A stretch of DNA of 64,000 bases from Isoptericola peretonis (lineage in GTDB: Bacteria > Actinomycetota > Actinomycetes > Actinomycetales > Cellulomonadaceae): the NCBI GenBank assembly GCA_023241745.1, contig JALQCY010000005.1, positions 62,001-126,000 of the forward strand. Reading direction: 5' to 3'. Within the stretch, counting starts at the first letter, position 1. The number at the start of each line of letters is the position of its first letter. The notes beneath the pieces were generated by a model that saw nothing but the letters and a program-made list of their open reading frames with translations, ran no database searches and was not told where the DNA came from. Below, in pieces: positions 54,722-63,078 of the stretch. Position numbers and translations under genes: made by a program.

Positions 54722-55354
54722 ATGACGCTTCTTCGCCTCGACGCCAGCATCCAGGGTGACCGGTCCGCCAGCTCCGCCCTGGCGGACACTGTGGTCGCCG
54801 AGCTCACGGCCGCCCGTCCCGGCACCGACGTCGTCACCCGGCACCTGGGCCGCGACCCGCTGCCCGCCGACGCCTGGGCGCACGCGACCGCGGGCAGCTT
54901 CCTCGCCGAGGACCGGCGCACGGCCGAGCAGCGCGCCGCCCTCGACCTCGCCGCCACCCTCGCCGACGAGGTCCGCTCCGCGGACGCCCTGGTGCTCGCC
55001 CTGCCGTTGTACAACTACGGCGTCTCGCAGCACGCGAAGACCTGGATCGACCTCGTGACCACGGGGGCGGGTACAGGAGTGCCCGTGCTCGAGGGCAAGC
55101 CCACCGTGCTCGTGACCACCCGCGGCGGCTCCTACGGCGAGGGCAGCCCGCGCGCCGGCTGGGACCACAACACCGACTACCTGCGCCGCATCCTCGCCGA
55201 CCTCTGGCGGGCCGACCTCACCGTCGTCGAGCGCGAGTTCACGCTGGTGGGGGTTAACCCGGCCCTCGACGAGTTCACCGACGTCGCCGCGGTCCTGGCC
55301 AAGCAGGCCGAGCAGGACGCCGTCGCCGCCGGCAGGGCCCTCGCCGCCCGCTGA
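54722..55354 (+). CDS. azoR: FMN-dependent NADH-azoreductase / NAD(P)H-quinone oxidoreductase
   Basis: The 210-residue product is a flavodoxin-fold reductase: DASIQGDRSASSALAD near 7-22 (FMN phosphate loop), LALPLYNYGVSQHAKTWIDLV near 92-112, and VVTTRGGSYGEGSPRAGWDH near 127-145, the AzoR signature. It reduces quinones and azo dyes with NAD(P)H and protects against thiol-active compounds. The ATG at 54722 has GGAGGA nine bases upstream. It is divergent from MarR and ends in a 31-bp hairpin. Confidence 0.91.
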   Translation: MTLLRLDASIQGDRSASSALADTVVAELTAARPGTDVVTRHLGRDPLPADAWAHATAGSFLAEDRRTAEQRAALDLAATLADEVRSADALVLALPLYNYGVSQHAKTWIDLVTTGAGTGVPVLEGKPTVLVTTRGGSYGEGSPRAGWDHNTDYLRRILADLWRADLTVVEREFTLVGVNPALDEFTDVAAVLAKQAEQDAVAAGRALAAR

Positions 55355-55366
55355 CGGCCCCCGGCA

Positions 55367-55433
55367 GGCAACGAGCGTGCTGACCTGATCCTCAGACGAT
55401 CGGTCTGAGGGTCAGGTCAGCACGCTCGTTGCC
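55367..55433. terminator. 31-bp near-perfect hairpin between azoR and osmC
   Basis: Arms 55367-55397 and 55403-55433 pair over 31 bp with one G-U-type mismatch and a five-base GATCG loop. It lies 12 bases past the azoR stop and 14 bases past the convergent osmC stop, so it should end both transcripts. There is no T tract. Confidence 0.8.
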
Positions 55434-55447
55434 CGCGCCGGGTGTGG

Positions 55448-55891
55448 TCAGCCGTTGAAGGTGACGTCCAGCGTGATCTCGCCGACGCCCGCGAGCGCCT
55501 TCGAGACCGGGCAGCCGGCCTTCGCAGCCTCGGCGGCGGCGCGGTAGGCGTCCGCGTCGATCCCCTCGGCCGAGCCCACCACGGTGAGGTGGATCTTCGA
55601 GATCTCGAGGCCGCCGCCGGCCGCCGGCGTCAGCGTGACGTCGGCCGTCACGTCGGTCGTGCCGGGCGTGCCGCCCGCGTTCGCCACCTCCAGCGAGAAC
55701 GCCATCGCGTAGCACGACGAGTGCGCGGCCGCGATGAGCTCCTCGGGGCTGGTGACACCCTCCGCGGCGTCCGCCGTGCGGCGCGGGAACGAGACGTCGA
55801 ACGCCCCGACGCCGGAGCTGGAGAGCTCGACCCGGCCGGTGCCGTTCTGGATGTCGCCGTTCCAGGCGGTGCGTGCGGTGCGGGTGGACAT
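55448..55891 (-). CDS. osmC: OsmC family peroxiredoxin
   Basis: OsmC proteins reduce organic hydroperoxides with two cysteines. The 147-residue product has the first Cys in SSCYAMAFS near 73-81 and the second in KAGCPVSKAL near 128-137, with ARTAWNGDIQNGTG at the start and SPEELIAAAHSSC as the family motif. This spacing fits OsmC rather than Ohr. The ATG at 55891 has GGAGAACTCCT upstream. Expression is likely from the TGTCGC-N17-TACGGT promoter. Confidence 0.93.
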   Translation of the reverse strand: MSTRTARTAWNGDIQNGTGRVELSSSGVGAFDVSFPRRTADAAEGVTSPEELIAAAHSSCYAMAFSLEVANAGGTPGTTDVTADVTLTPAAGGGLEISKIHLTVVGSAEGIDADAYRAAAEAAKAGCPVSKALAGVGEITLDVTFNG

Positions 55892-55928
55892 AGGAGTTCT
55901 CCTTCGTGCTCCGGGACAGGTCACGACG

Positions 55929-55957
55929 ACCGTAACCCGTGCCTGCCCCGGGCGACA
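55929..55957 (-). promoter_or_regulatory. Promoter of osmC (TGTCGC, 17 bases, TACGGT)
   Basis: On the minus strand the -35 TGTCGC (55952-55957) and -10 TACGGT (55929-55934) are 17 bases apart. The same pair and spacing precede the metY leader peptide. The start would give an untranslated leader of about 30 bases with a good ribosome binding site. Confidence 0.6.
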
Positions 55958-55999
55958 GCGGCCTCCCAGGTGGTGGCGGTCACGTCCGTGACCTCGCCG

Positions 56000-57430
56000 T
56001 CAGCGGGGGGCCGAGAAGTCCATCGCGTCGTCGGCGACGGCGACGACGGACCAGGCGTTGCCGTCGGCGTCGGACAGCTCGTAGGCCGGGACGAGGACGA
56101 CCGAACCGTCGTCCTGGGCCTGCTGCGCCAGCCCGAGGCGCGCGTCGGTGATCTCGACCTCGGAGACGGGCCAGTCGACCGGGTCGCCGGCCGCGGGGGG
56201 CGACGGCGGGGACGTCGGCTCCGTCGGCTCCTCGTACACCTCCGCGGCCATCTCCTCCTCGGCGTAGACCACCGGCCAGGCAGAGCCCGAGAACCGCGGG
56301 TCGCCGAGCCGCTCGACCGCCTCGGCGGCGCTGACCACCGGGTACTCGCCGAGGTCCGTGGTCGTGGCGAGGAACCCGTCCAGCCAGGCGATGCCCTTCT
56401 CCCCGACCGTCGCGCTCCACTGCGCCCCGGTGCGGGTCCCGTCCACCACCTGGTACGCGGTGACCCAGCGGGCGGGGTCGCCCTCGGACCTCTCTCCCAC
56501 CTCGATCTCGAAGTCCTCCGGGTCGACGCCGAGGCTCCGCATGGCGTCCGCCAGCGCGCCCCGGGCCTCCCGGTCGCCCACCGTCGACGTGCTCGGGGTC
56601 TCGCAGTCGGCCACGTCGCCCTCGACGGCGCCGTCCCCGGTGCCCTCCTCGGAGCTGCGGGCGAGGTCCTCCTCGCACCGCCACGGGTCGAGGTCCGGGG
56701 AGCTGTAGCTGAACGTCGCGCTGCCGTCGACGGACAACCAGACGTGCGGCCCGTCGCCGTCGCCCGGTCCCACGGCCCAGCCGGACTCCCAGCGCGGCTC
56801 GCCCTCCACGTCGAGCGCGGCCGCGACCCGGGCCGCACCCTCGCGCGTCGCGGCGTCCGTCGCGTCGAGGGCGTACGCCGTCGCGGTGCCCGCCTCCGTG
56901 GACAGGCCGTCCGCGCGGAACAGGGCGCGGCCCGACGAGTACCAGCTCGGCAGGGTGGAGGCACCGGCCGACGCCCCGGCGGTGTCCGCCGCCGCGCTGT
57001 CCTCGGCCGCCCCGAGAGCCGCGCCCGCGGACGCCTCCGCCCCGGCGGCGGCCTGGTCGCCCCGGGGACCGCCGTTCAGCGTGATCGGTGCGGCCGCGCT
57101 CCCCCCGCCCGCGTCGGCGGCACCGAGCGCGGACGCGCCACCCAGCAGGTACCCGCCCCCGCCGACGACGGCGAGCGCGGCGACCCCCGCGACCGCCAGC
57201 CACGGGGTCCGGCGACGACGGCGTGCGGCGAGCTCGTCGGGCTCCGCCGCCTCGGCCTCGACCTGCGCGCCGGGCGCCTCGGCGCCGTCCGCGGCGAGGC
57301 GGGCGTCCACCCGCGCCCGCAGCTCGCCGAGAGGAGTCTCGAGCCCCGCCGCCGGGTCCGCCGCCCGCACCCTGGCCAGCGCCTCGTCGTCGGGCACCGT
57401 CCCGTCCCCCGACCGCTCGTCGTCGTTCAT
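56000..57430 (-). CDS. Single-pass membrane protein, probable partner (anti-sigma-like) of the ECF sigma factor
   Basis: The 476-residue protein has a cytoplasmic N terminus of about 75 residues (acidic, ending in RRRRR), a membrane helix at 77-98 (WLAVAGVAALAVVGGGGYLLGG), and a large extracytoplasmic part. The outer part begins with an Ala/Gly-rich linker (100-155), then a globular domain with many Trp, Asp and Glu residues and two cysteines (WRCEEDL and VADCETP). The order sigma factor then membrane protein fits an anti-sigma arrangement, but I cannot see a clear zinc-binding anti-sigma HxxxCxxC motif. The family is unknown to me. Confidence 0.72.
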   Translation of the reverse strand: MNDDERSGDGTVPDDEALARVRAADPAAGLETPLGELRARVDARLAADGAEAPGAQVEAEAAEPDELAARRRRRTPWLAVAGVAALAVVGGGGYLLGGASALGAADAGGGSAAAPITLNGGPRGDQAAAGAEASAGAALGAAEDSAAADTAGASAGASTLPSWYSSGRALFRADGLSTEAGTATAYALDATDAATREGAARVAAALDVEGEPRWESGWAVGPGDGDGPHVWLSVDGSATFSYSSPDLDPWRCEEDLARSSEEGTGDGAVEGDVADCETPSTSTVGDREARGALADAMRSLGVDPEDFEIEVGERSEGDPARWVTAYQVVDGTRTGAQWSATVGEKGIAWLDGFLATTTDLGEYPVVSAAEAVERLGDPRFSGSAWPVVYAEEEMAAEVYEEPTEPTSPPSPPAAGDPVDWPVSEVEITDARLGLAQQAQDDGSVVLVPAYELSDADGNAWSVVAVADDAMDFSAPR

Positions 57431-57491
57431 CGTGCCTCCCCGGCCCCGCGGCCCGCCGTCGCGGCGGACGCCCTCGTCCTCGTCTGTGTGC

Positions 57492-58013
57492 TCAGCCGGC
57501 GTCGGCTTGCGCGTCGCCGGCGTCCCACGCCGCGCGCAGCCTCGACCGGGCGCGGGACAGCGCGGCGTCGGCTCCCCCGCGCGAGACGCCGAGCACCTCG
57601 GCCAGCCCCTCGCCGTCCAGGCCCTCCCACGCGACCAACAGCAGGATGCGGCGGTCGCGCGGCGACAGCCCGGCCAGGACCGCGCGCACGCGGTCGTCGT
57701 CGAGGGCGAGCACGGCCGGGTCGACGTCGTCGGGCACCTCGGGGACCACCGCGACCGGGATCGCCCGCGCCTTGCGGCGGTGGTTGGCCAGGACGAAGCC
57801 GGCCGTCCGGTACAGCCACGGGAGCTCGGCCCCGCGCGGCACGTCCGCCCGGCGACGCCAGGCGGTGGCCAGCACGTCCGCGGCCAGGTCCTCCGCGTCC
57901 GCGGCGCCCGCCGGCAGCCGGCGCACGAGGTAGCGGTGCACCGCCCGGGCGTGCGCGGCGAACAGGTCGTCGAACCACGTCGCGTCGTCGCGCACGGTCT
58001 CGTCCGGGTCCAC
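57492..58013 (-). CDS. RNA polymerase sigma factor, ECF family (sigma-70 regions 2 and 4)
   Basis: The 173-residue protein has region 2 (WFDDLFAAHARAVHRYLVRRLP, then AEDLAADVLATAWRR) and region 4 (LSPRDRRILLLVAWEGLDGEGLAEVLGVSRGGADAALSRARSRLR), with no region 1 or 3, as in extracytoplasmic-function sigma factors. The GTG at 58013 has AGGAGG four to five bases upstream; an ATG-like reading further upstream lacks this. It is encoded 61 bases before the membrane protein gene on the same strand. The target promoters are unknown. Confidence 0.92.
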   Translation of the reverse strand: MDPDETVRDDATWFDDLFAAHARAVHRYLVRRLPAGAADAEDLAADVLATAWRRRADVPRGAELPWLYRTAGFVLANHRRKARAIPVAVVPEVPDDVDPAVLALDDDRVRAVLAGLSPRDRRILLLVAWEGLDGEGLAEVLGVSRGGADAALSRARSRLRAAWDAGDAQADAG

Positions 58014-58152
58014 CGGGCCTCCTGCGGTCCTGGGCGCGCGACGGCACGCGCGCCACCCCTCGCCGCGACTGTGTCGCCACACGCCCTCCCCTTGCACCCC
58101 CGCGCGCCGACATCACCCGCACATTCATCCCTCCGCCGGACCGATACGGACC

Positions 58153-58158
58153 TACGGT
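58153..58158 (+). promoter_or_regulatory. -10 element (TACGGT) for the DUF4012 gene
   Basis: TACGGT ends six bases before the ATG at 58165, the leaderless arrangement seen repeatedly here. The gene is divergent from the ECF sigma factor, with 151 bp between the starts. Confidence 0.5.
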
Positions 58159-58164
58159 GCGGGC

Positions 58165-60057
58165 ATGACCGTCGACACCGGCCGGGCGCCCACCACGACG
58201 GGCCCCGCCGCGCCCGCGGCCCGGCGACGACGGCACGTGGCGCGGTGGGTCGTGCTGGGCGTCCTCGTGGTCCTGCTGACGGCGGTCGTGTGCAGCGTGC
58301 TGCTGGTGCGCGACGCCCTGGTGGCGCGGACGGCACTGACCCGGGCCGCCGAGCAGGTCCCCGCGGTGTCCGAGGAGCTGCGCGCGGGCGCCCGTACCGA
58401 GGGGGACGACGCCTCCCCGGCCTCGCTCGCGTCCTCGCCCGCCCTCGCGGAGCTGCGCCGGCAGACGACGGCCGCGCGCGAGGCGACGGACGGCCCGCTG
58501 TGGTGGCTCGCCGCCCGTGCGCCCGTGATCGGGCCGTCGGCCGGGGCGACGGCCGACGTCGCCGTCGTGCTCTCCGACATGACCGACGACGTGCTGCCCG
58601 CCCTCGCCGACCTGGCCGACGCCGTGGCCGCGACGACCCGCACCCCGGACGGGGGCCTCGACCTCGCGCCGCTGCAGGCGGCGGCTCCCGGGATGGCGGC
58701 GGCGCAGGAGTCGGTGGACGCGTCGCTCGCCCGGATCGACGACCTCGACCCGCAGGAGCTGCTCCCCGAGCTGTCCGGGCCGGTCACGACGCTGCGAGAC
58801 CGGGTCGACGAGATCGCCGGGGCCGTCGCGACCGGCGACCGCGCGGCCGCCCTCGGCCCGGCGATGCTGGGCGCCGACGGGCCGCGCACCTACCTGCTGC
58901 TGAGCATGAGCACGGCGGAGCTGCGTCAGGGCGGCGGCATCCCGGGCGCCCTCATCCTGCTGCGCGTCGACGGCGGCCGCGTCGAGATCGTCCGCCAGGT
59001 CGCGGCCTCCGAGGTGGGCCCGTTCCGCGAGCCGGTGCTCCCGCTGACGGCCGACGACGACGCCGCGTACACGGGTCGGCTCGGCATGTTCGTGCAGGAC
59101 GTGACCGCCACCCCGGACTTCCCGACGTCCGCGACCCTGGCCGCCGAGATGTGGGCGCGCGCCCAGGGCGAGCAGGTCGACGGGGTCCTGGCGACCGACC
59201 CCGTGGCCCTGTCCCTCCTGCTCGCCGAGGCCGGCCCGGTGCAGGTGCGGCTGTCCGACCCGGTGGCCCGGGCCCTCGGCCGCGACATCGTCGAGCTGAC
59301 GGCGGAGAACGCCGTCGACGTGCTGCTGCGTCGCGTGTACGACGTCCTGGACCCCCGGACGGCCGACCAGTTCTACGCCGAGGCCGCCGCGGCCGTCCTC
59401 GGCCGGGGCCTGTCCGACGACGTCTCCCCCGGCGCCCTGCTCGCCGGGCTGCAGCGGGCGGCCGTCGAGCACCGCGTGCGCGTCTGGTCGGCCGACCCGG
59501 CGGAGCAGGCGCGGCTCGAGGGCACGCTCGTCGCCGGGTCGTACGCCGTCCCGCGCGCCGCGGAGGCGGTGGGCGTGTTCCTCACCGACCACGTCTCGGG
59601 GAAGATGTCGGCGTACCTCGACTCCGTGCTGAGCGTCGTCGACTCGCGGTGCACCGACGGGGTCCGCGTGGACACGCTCGAGCTGACGCTCGCGTCGACG
59701 GCCCCCGCGGACGCCGCCACGTCGCTGCCCTGGTACGTCGCAGGCCTGCCCGACCAGGCCGGACCGCCCGGCTCGCTGCGGCTCGGCGTCACGGTGTCGG
59801 GGCCGCGCGGAGGCGAGACGCCGCGCGTCGAACGGGACGGGAGCGCGGTGGGCGGCGAGGCCCGCACGACGCACGGCCGCCCCACCCAGTCGATCACCCT
59901 GGCCCTCGCCCCGGGCGAGAGCACGACGCTGCGCCTCACCGTCCCGGCCGGCCCGGCGGTCGACGGCGGCACGCCGCCCGGGCGGCTCGAGGTCTGGTCC
60001 ACGCCGACGACCACGTCGGCCGGCCTCCTCGACGTCGAGGTGCCCGTGTGCTCGTGA
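58165..60057 (+). CDS. DUF4012 domain-containing membrane protein
   Basis: The 630-residue product has a single membrane helix at about 25-48 (WVVLGVLVVLLTAVVCSVLLV) and a long outer part matching DUF4012, with TYLLLSMSTAELRQGGGIPGALILLRVDGG near 232-261 as its best motif, and QVDGVLATDPVALSLLL near 338-354. Similar proteins are found in actinobacteria near surface polysaccharide or exopolysaccharide genes; the function is unknown. The ATG at 58165 lies six bases after TACGGT (58153-58158). A weak hairpin (60094-60128) follows the gene. Confidence 0.9.
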   Translation: MTVDTGRAPTTTGPAAPAARRRRHVARWVVLGVLVVLLTAVVCSVLLVRDALVARTALTRAAEQVPAVSEELRAGARTEGDDASPASLASSPALAELRRQTTAAREATDGPLWWLAARAPVIGPSAGATADVAVVLSDMTDDVLPALADLADAVAATTRTPDGGLDLAPLQAAAPGMAAAQESVDASLARIDDLDPQELLPELSGPVTTLRDRVDEIAGAVATGDRAAALGPAMLGADGPRTYLLLSMSTAELRQGGGIPGALILLRVDGGRVEIVRQVAASEVGPFREPVLPLTADDDAAYTGRLGMFVQDVTATPDFPTSATLAAEMWARAQGEQVDGVLATDPVALSLLLAEAGPVQVRLSDPVARALGRDIVELTAENAVDVLLRRVYDVLDPRTADQFYAEAAAAVLGRGLSDDVSPGALLAGLQRAAVEHRVRVWSADPAEQARLEGTLVAGSYAVPRAAEAVGVFLTDHVSGKMSAYLDSVLSVVDSRCTDGVRVDTLELTLASTAPADAATSLPWYVAGLPDQAGPPGSLRLGVTVSGPRGGETPRVERDGSAVGGEARTTHGRPTQSITLALAPGESTTLRLTVPAGPAVDGGTPPGRLEVWSTPTTTSAGLLDVEVPVCS

Positions 60058-60160
60058 GGCGCATCGGGGCCCTCCCGAGCCCTGCGCTCCGAGCGGGTGA
60101 ATGCACCTCCGGCCAGCGGTTTCACCCGGGTGAGACGGGATCCGGCGGCCCCGCCGCGGC

Positions 60161-60166
60161 TAGCGT
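60161..60166 (+). promoter_or_regulatory. Possible -10 element (TAGCGT) of the LPQTG protein gene
   Basis: TAGCGT lies 46 bases before the ATG at 60213, after a CACCCGGGTG palindrome at 60124-60133 that could be a regulatory site. No clear -35 is present. Confidence 0.35.
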
Positions 60167-60212
60167 GAACGTCCGAGCAAGCCCCCCGCCGAGCACGCCT
60201 GAGGGAGTCGAG

Positions 60213-60941
60213 ATGGCCCATGCACGCTCTGTCGCCGGTGTCGCCGTCGGCCTGGCCCTGGGCGTCGGCGCCGTCCTCGCCGCCGCGCCCGCCGGGGCGG
60301 CGACGGCCCCGAGCCCCAGCCCGAGCACCACGGGGTACCCGCCCCCCGAGGTCCCGACGCTGACGGCGCAGATCTTCCAGCCCGAGTGCGACGGCGACGT
60401 GCCCTACCTGCGCTACGCGGTGACCGCGACCGGCACCGAGAACACCACGGTGACCCTCACCTGGATCAACCCGTCCGGCGAGGACGTCGTGCAGGCCGGC
60501 CTGCCGCTCAGCGGCCGGGTCCTGTGGCCGGGGGCCGTGGTGGACGGGTCGGGCGCCCCCCTCGACTGGCCCGGCTGGCGCCTGGTGGACGGCGTGTGGG
60601 TGCAGGGCGACGAGTTCGACTGGGTGCGGCCCGCCGTCGACGTGAAGCTCGAGGTCAACCCCGAGCTGACGCTCACGGCCGACTACCCGCCGTCGTCCCC
60701 GGACTGCGCCACCGACCCGCCCGGCAACCCGCCCCCGGGCGAGGAGCCGGCGCCGGGCACGACCGTCCCCGCGGCCGTGCCGGTCGACGGCGCACCGCCG
60801 GCCGCCGCCCCGCCGGCGTCGGGCTTCCTGCCGCAGACCGGTGCCGGCGTGGCCGGGCTGGTCGCGGCCGCCGCCGCGCTGGTCGCCGCCGGAGGCCTCG
60901 CCGTCACCGTCGCCCGTCGGCGCCGCAGCACCGACAGCTGA
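60213..60941 (+). CDS. LPQTG-anchored cell-surface protein
   Basis: The 242-residue product has a signal peptide (residues 1-30, ending PAGAA), a small extracellular domain with two cysteines (PECDGD near 57-62, PDCATD near 163-168), a Pro-rich spacer, and a sortase signal: LPQTG at 206-210, a hydrophobic helix at 211-234 and the basic tail RRRR. A class E or A sortase should attach it to peptidoglycan. The ATG at 60213 has GAGGGAG about five bases upstream. No sortase gene is in the window. The domain itself is unknown to me. Confidence 0.88.
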   Translation: MAHARSVAGVAVGLALGVGAVLAAAPAGAATAPSPSPSTTGYPPPEVPTLTAQIFQPECDGDVPYLRYAVTATGTENTTVTLTWINPSGEDVVQAGLPLSGRVLWPGAVVDGSGAPLDWPGWRLVDGVWVQGDEFDWVRPAVDVKLEVNPELTLTADYPPSSPDCATDPPGNPPPGEEPAPGTTVPAAVPVDGAPPAAAPPASGFLPQTGAGVAGLVAAAAALVAAGGLAVTVARRRRSTDS

Positions 60942-60968
60942 CCCGCCGCGCCTCCGGGGCTCCCGGGC

Positions 60969-62564
60969 TCAGGAGGCGCGACGGTGCGCGACGACGGTCA
61001 GCTCGCCGCGCGAGCTCACCCCAACCTTGCGGAACACGCGGCCGAGGTGGACCTCGACGGTCCGGACGGAGACGCAGAGCCGGTCGGCCACCTGCTTGTT
61101 GGCCAGCCCGTCGGCCACGAGGCGCGCGACGTCGAGCTCCCGCGCCGTCAGGACACCCGCCCAGCGCGCCCACACGTCGCCCCCGGGGCGGTCGTCCGGC
61201 CCCCGGCACCTCCGCACCGCGCTGACCATCAGCGACGGCGTCTCGGGCGACCGGGCCCCGCCGTGGTCCCGGCACACGGCGCGCGCCGGCGCGGCGGGCC
61301 CGGGACCGGCCGCGCGCAGGCTCGCGGCGAGCGAGCCGGAGCCGTCGACGCACCGGGCGACCTCGGCGGCCAGGCCGCCCGCGACGTGCGTCACGGGGAG
61401 CCGCCCCGCCGCGTCGTCGAGCACGCGGGCGGCCTGCGCGGCGTCACCGCCACGCAGCAGCACCAGCGCCTGCACCACGCGCAGGTGCGCCTCGGCGAGC
61501 GGGGTGAGCCCGGCCCTGCCCGTGGGCCACACCGCCTGCTCGCTGTGCGGCACCGCGGTGACGACCGCCCGCGCCAGGACGGCGTCGGCGTCGCGCGGTC
61601 GCAGGTCGAGCCGGGCCAGGGCGTCGACCACCGCGACCAGCGCGGCACGGTCCGCGCTCGACACCGCGGTCCGGACGACGGGCACCACGAGCCGGGCGAG
61701 CCGCCGGCCCGGCGGGGCGTCGTCGGGCGTCGGGGCCCCGGCCTCGACCCCGGAGAGCGCCCGCACCACCTCGCCCGCCCGCGCGGCAGCTCCCTGCACC
61801 CCGGTGGCCCCCGTGCTGGTCGCCCGGTCGAACCACCCCGCCGCCGTGTGCAGGTACCCGGCCAGCAGGGCGGCGCGGCCGGCGACGAGGAACGCGCGGG
61901 CCCGGACATCGCCCGTGCCGTGGCTCGCGGCCTCGCGGGCCACGGCGTGCGCCGCCACCGCGCTGCCCTCCTCGAGTCGTCGCTCCGCGAGCCCCACCAG
62001 GCCGTCCGCGAGCCCGGGGTCGCCGGCGAGCGTCGCGAGGGCCGCGTGCCACCGCGCGGCGTCCGCCTCGCCGGCCCGGTCGAGCTCGGCGGCGAGGGCG
62101 GCGTGCACCGTCGTCCGGCCGGCGAGGTCGGCGTCCTCGTGCACGACGGCGCGCACCCGCGGGTCGACCACGCGGAAGCGGCCGTCGACGAGCTCCAGGT
62201 GCTGCGCGACCGGCGGTGCGAGCAGCCGTTCGACCGGCACGCCGGTCGCGCCGAGCAGCACGTCGACGCGGTCGACCACGAGGACGCCGGCCGCGAGCAG
62301 CACGCGGCGGGCCTCGTCGTCGAGGGTGCCGGACGACCCGTCGCGCACCGCCTCGCGCACGGCGGGGGTCACGGGCAGCGGGTCGGGCAGCACCGCCGAC
62401 CCGGCCAGCTGGTGCGGCGTGAGCTGCCCGAGGGTCTGGGCGAGTGCCTCGCGGTCGCCGCCGACGAGGGCGGACACGCGCCGCACGACCTGCGGCGCGA
62501 CGGGCCGGGCGCGCGCGACGGACGAGGTCCGCGGGGGCATGGCAGCGTCCCGGATCGACGTCAT
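60969..62564 (-). CDS. LuxR-type regulator with TPR-like central region (lacks the LAL ATPase domain)
   Basis: The 531-residue protein ends in a LuxR helix-turn-helix (about 467-525: LTARELDVARLVADGLANKQVADRLCVSVRTVEVHLGRVFRKVG). The middle is Ala/Arg/Leu-rich and helical, like the TPR region of LAL regulators. The Walker A motif that LAL proteins carry at their N terminus is missing; residues 25-160 (VVRRVSALVGGDREALAQTLGQLTPHQLAGSAVLPDPLP) look like the C-terminal part of that ATPase module. It may be a shortened LAL relative. The ATG is at 62564; the gene converges on the LPQTG gene. Confidence 0.82.
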   Translation of the reverse strand: MTSIRDAAMPPRTSSVARARPVAPQVVRRVSALVGGDREALAQTLGQLTPHQLAGSAVLPDPLPVTPAVREAVRDGSSGTLDDEARRVLLAAGVLVVDRVDVLLGATGVPVERLLAPPVAQHLELVDGRFRVVDPRVRAVVHEDADLAGRTTVHAALAAELDRAGEADAARWHAALATLAGDPGLADGLVGLAERRLEEGSAVAAHAVAREAASHGTGDVRARAFLVAGRAALLAGYLHTAAGWFDRATSTGATGVQGAAARAGEVVRALSGVEAGAPTPDDAPPGRRLARLVVPVVRTAVSSADRAALVAVVDALARLDLRPRDADAVLARAVVTAVPHSEQAVWPTGRAGLTPLAEAHLRVVQALVLLRGGDAAQAARVLDDAAGRLPVTHVAGGLAAEVARCVDGSGSLAASLRAAGPGPAAPARAVCRDHGGARSPETPSLMVSAVRRCRGPDDRPGGDVWARWAGVLTARELDVARLVADGLANKQVADRLCVSVRTVEVHLGRVFRKVGVSSRGELTVVAHRRAS

Positions 62565-62652
62565 CGTCGGCCTCCCGTCTCGTGCCGGCGAAGGTGCCGG
62601 TGGGAACGGCTCAGCGCACGGCGCCGAGCCCGGAGGCGCGGCCTGCCATTTG

Positions 62653-63078
62653 TTAGGTCTCCACCAATATAGTCACCGGACCGTCGTTGACCAGCTCGAC
62701 GGCCATGTCGGCGCCGAAGCGGCCGGTCGCCACCTCGAGCCCTCGCGCCCGCAGGTCGGCCACGACGGCGTCGACGAGCGGCTCCGCGACGGGGCCGGGG
62801 GCCGCCGCGTTCCACGTGGGACGACGCCCCTTGCGGGCGTCCCCGTACAGCGTGAACTGGCTGACCACCAGCACGGGCGCGCCGTCGTCCACCGCGGAGC
62901 GCTCGTCGCGCAGGATGCGCAGCTCCGCGATCTTGCGGGCCACGGTCGCCACCTCGGCCGGGCCGTCGTCGTGCGTCACCCCGACGAGGGCCAGCAGGCC
63001 GGGCCGGTCGATCGCGCCGACCACCTCGCCGTCCACCGTGACGCTGGCCCGCGCGACACGCTGCACCACCGCTCTCAT
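62653..63078 (-). CDS. dtd: D-aminoacyl-tRNA deacylase
   Basis: Dtd hydrolyses D-amino acids wrongly attached to tRNA, a proofreading step. The 141-residue product has [23 protein letters not shown] at the start, the [15 protein letters not shown] motif near 74-88 and the C-terminal [11 protein letters not shown] with the Gly-Pro pair of the active site. The length is typical. The ATG at 63078 overlaps the asparaginase stop as ATGA. It ends in TAA, rare in this window. Confidence 0.95.
   Translation of the reverse strand: MRAVVQRVARASVTVDGEVVGAIDRPGLLALVGVTHDDGPAEVATVARKIAELRILRDERSAVDDGAPVLVVSQFTLYGDARKGRRPTWNAAAPGPVAEPLVDAVVADLRARGLEVATGRFGADMAVELVNDGPVTILVET

Noticed and set aside
60094..60128. 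A terminator hairpin after the DUF4012 gene.
   Set aside because: The stem is only 8 bp with a 19-base loop, far weaker than the other hairpins here. It is kept as a passing note and not as a feature.
56886..60941. A 1351-codon plus-strand frame ending in the LPQTG protein.
   Set aside because: Only the last 242 codons are real. The signal peptide and ribosome binding site at 60213 mark the true start; the rest overlaps other genes.
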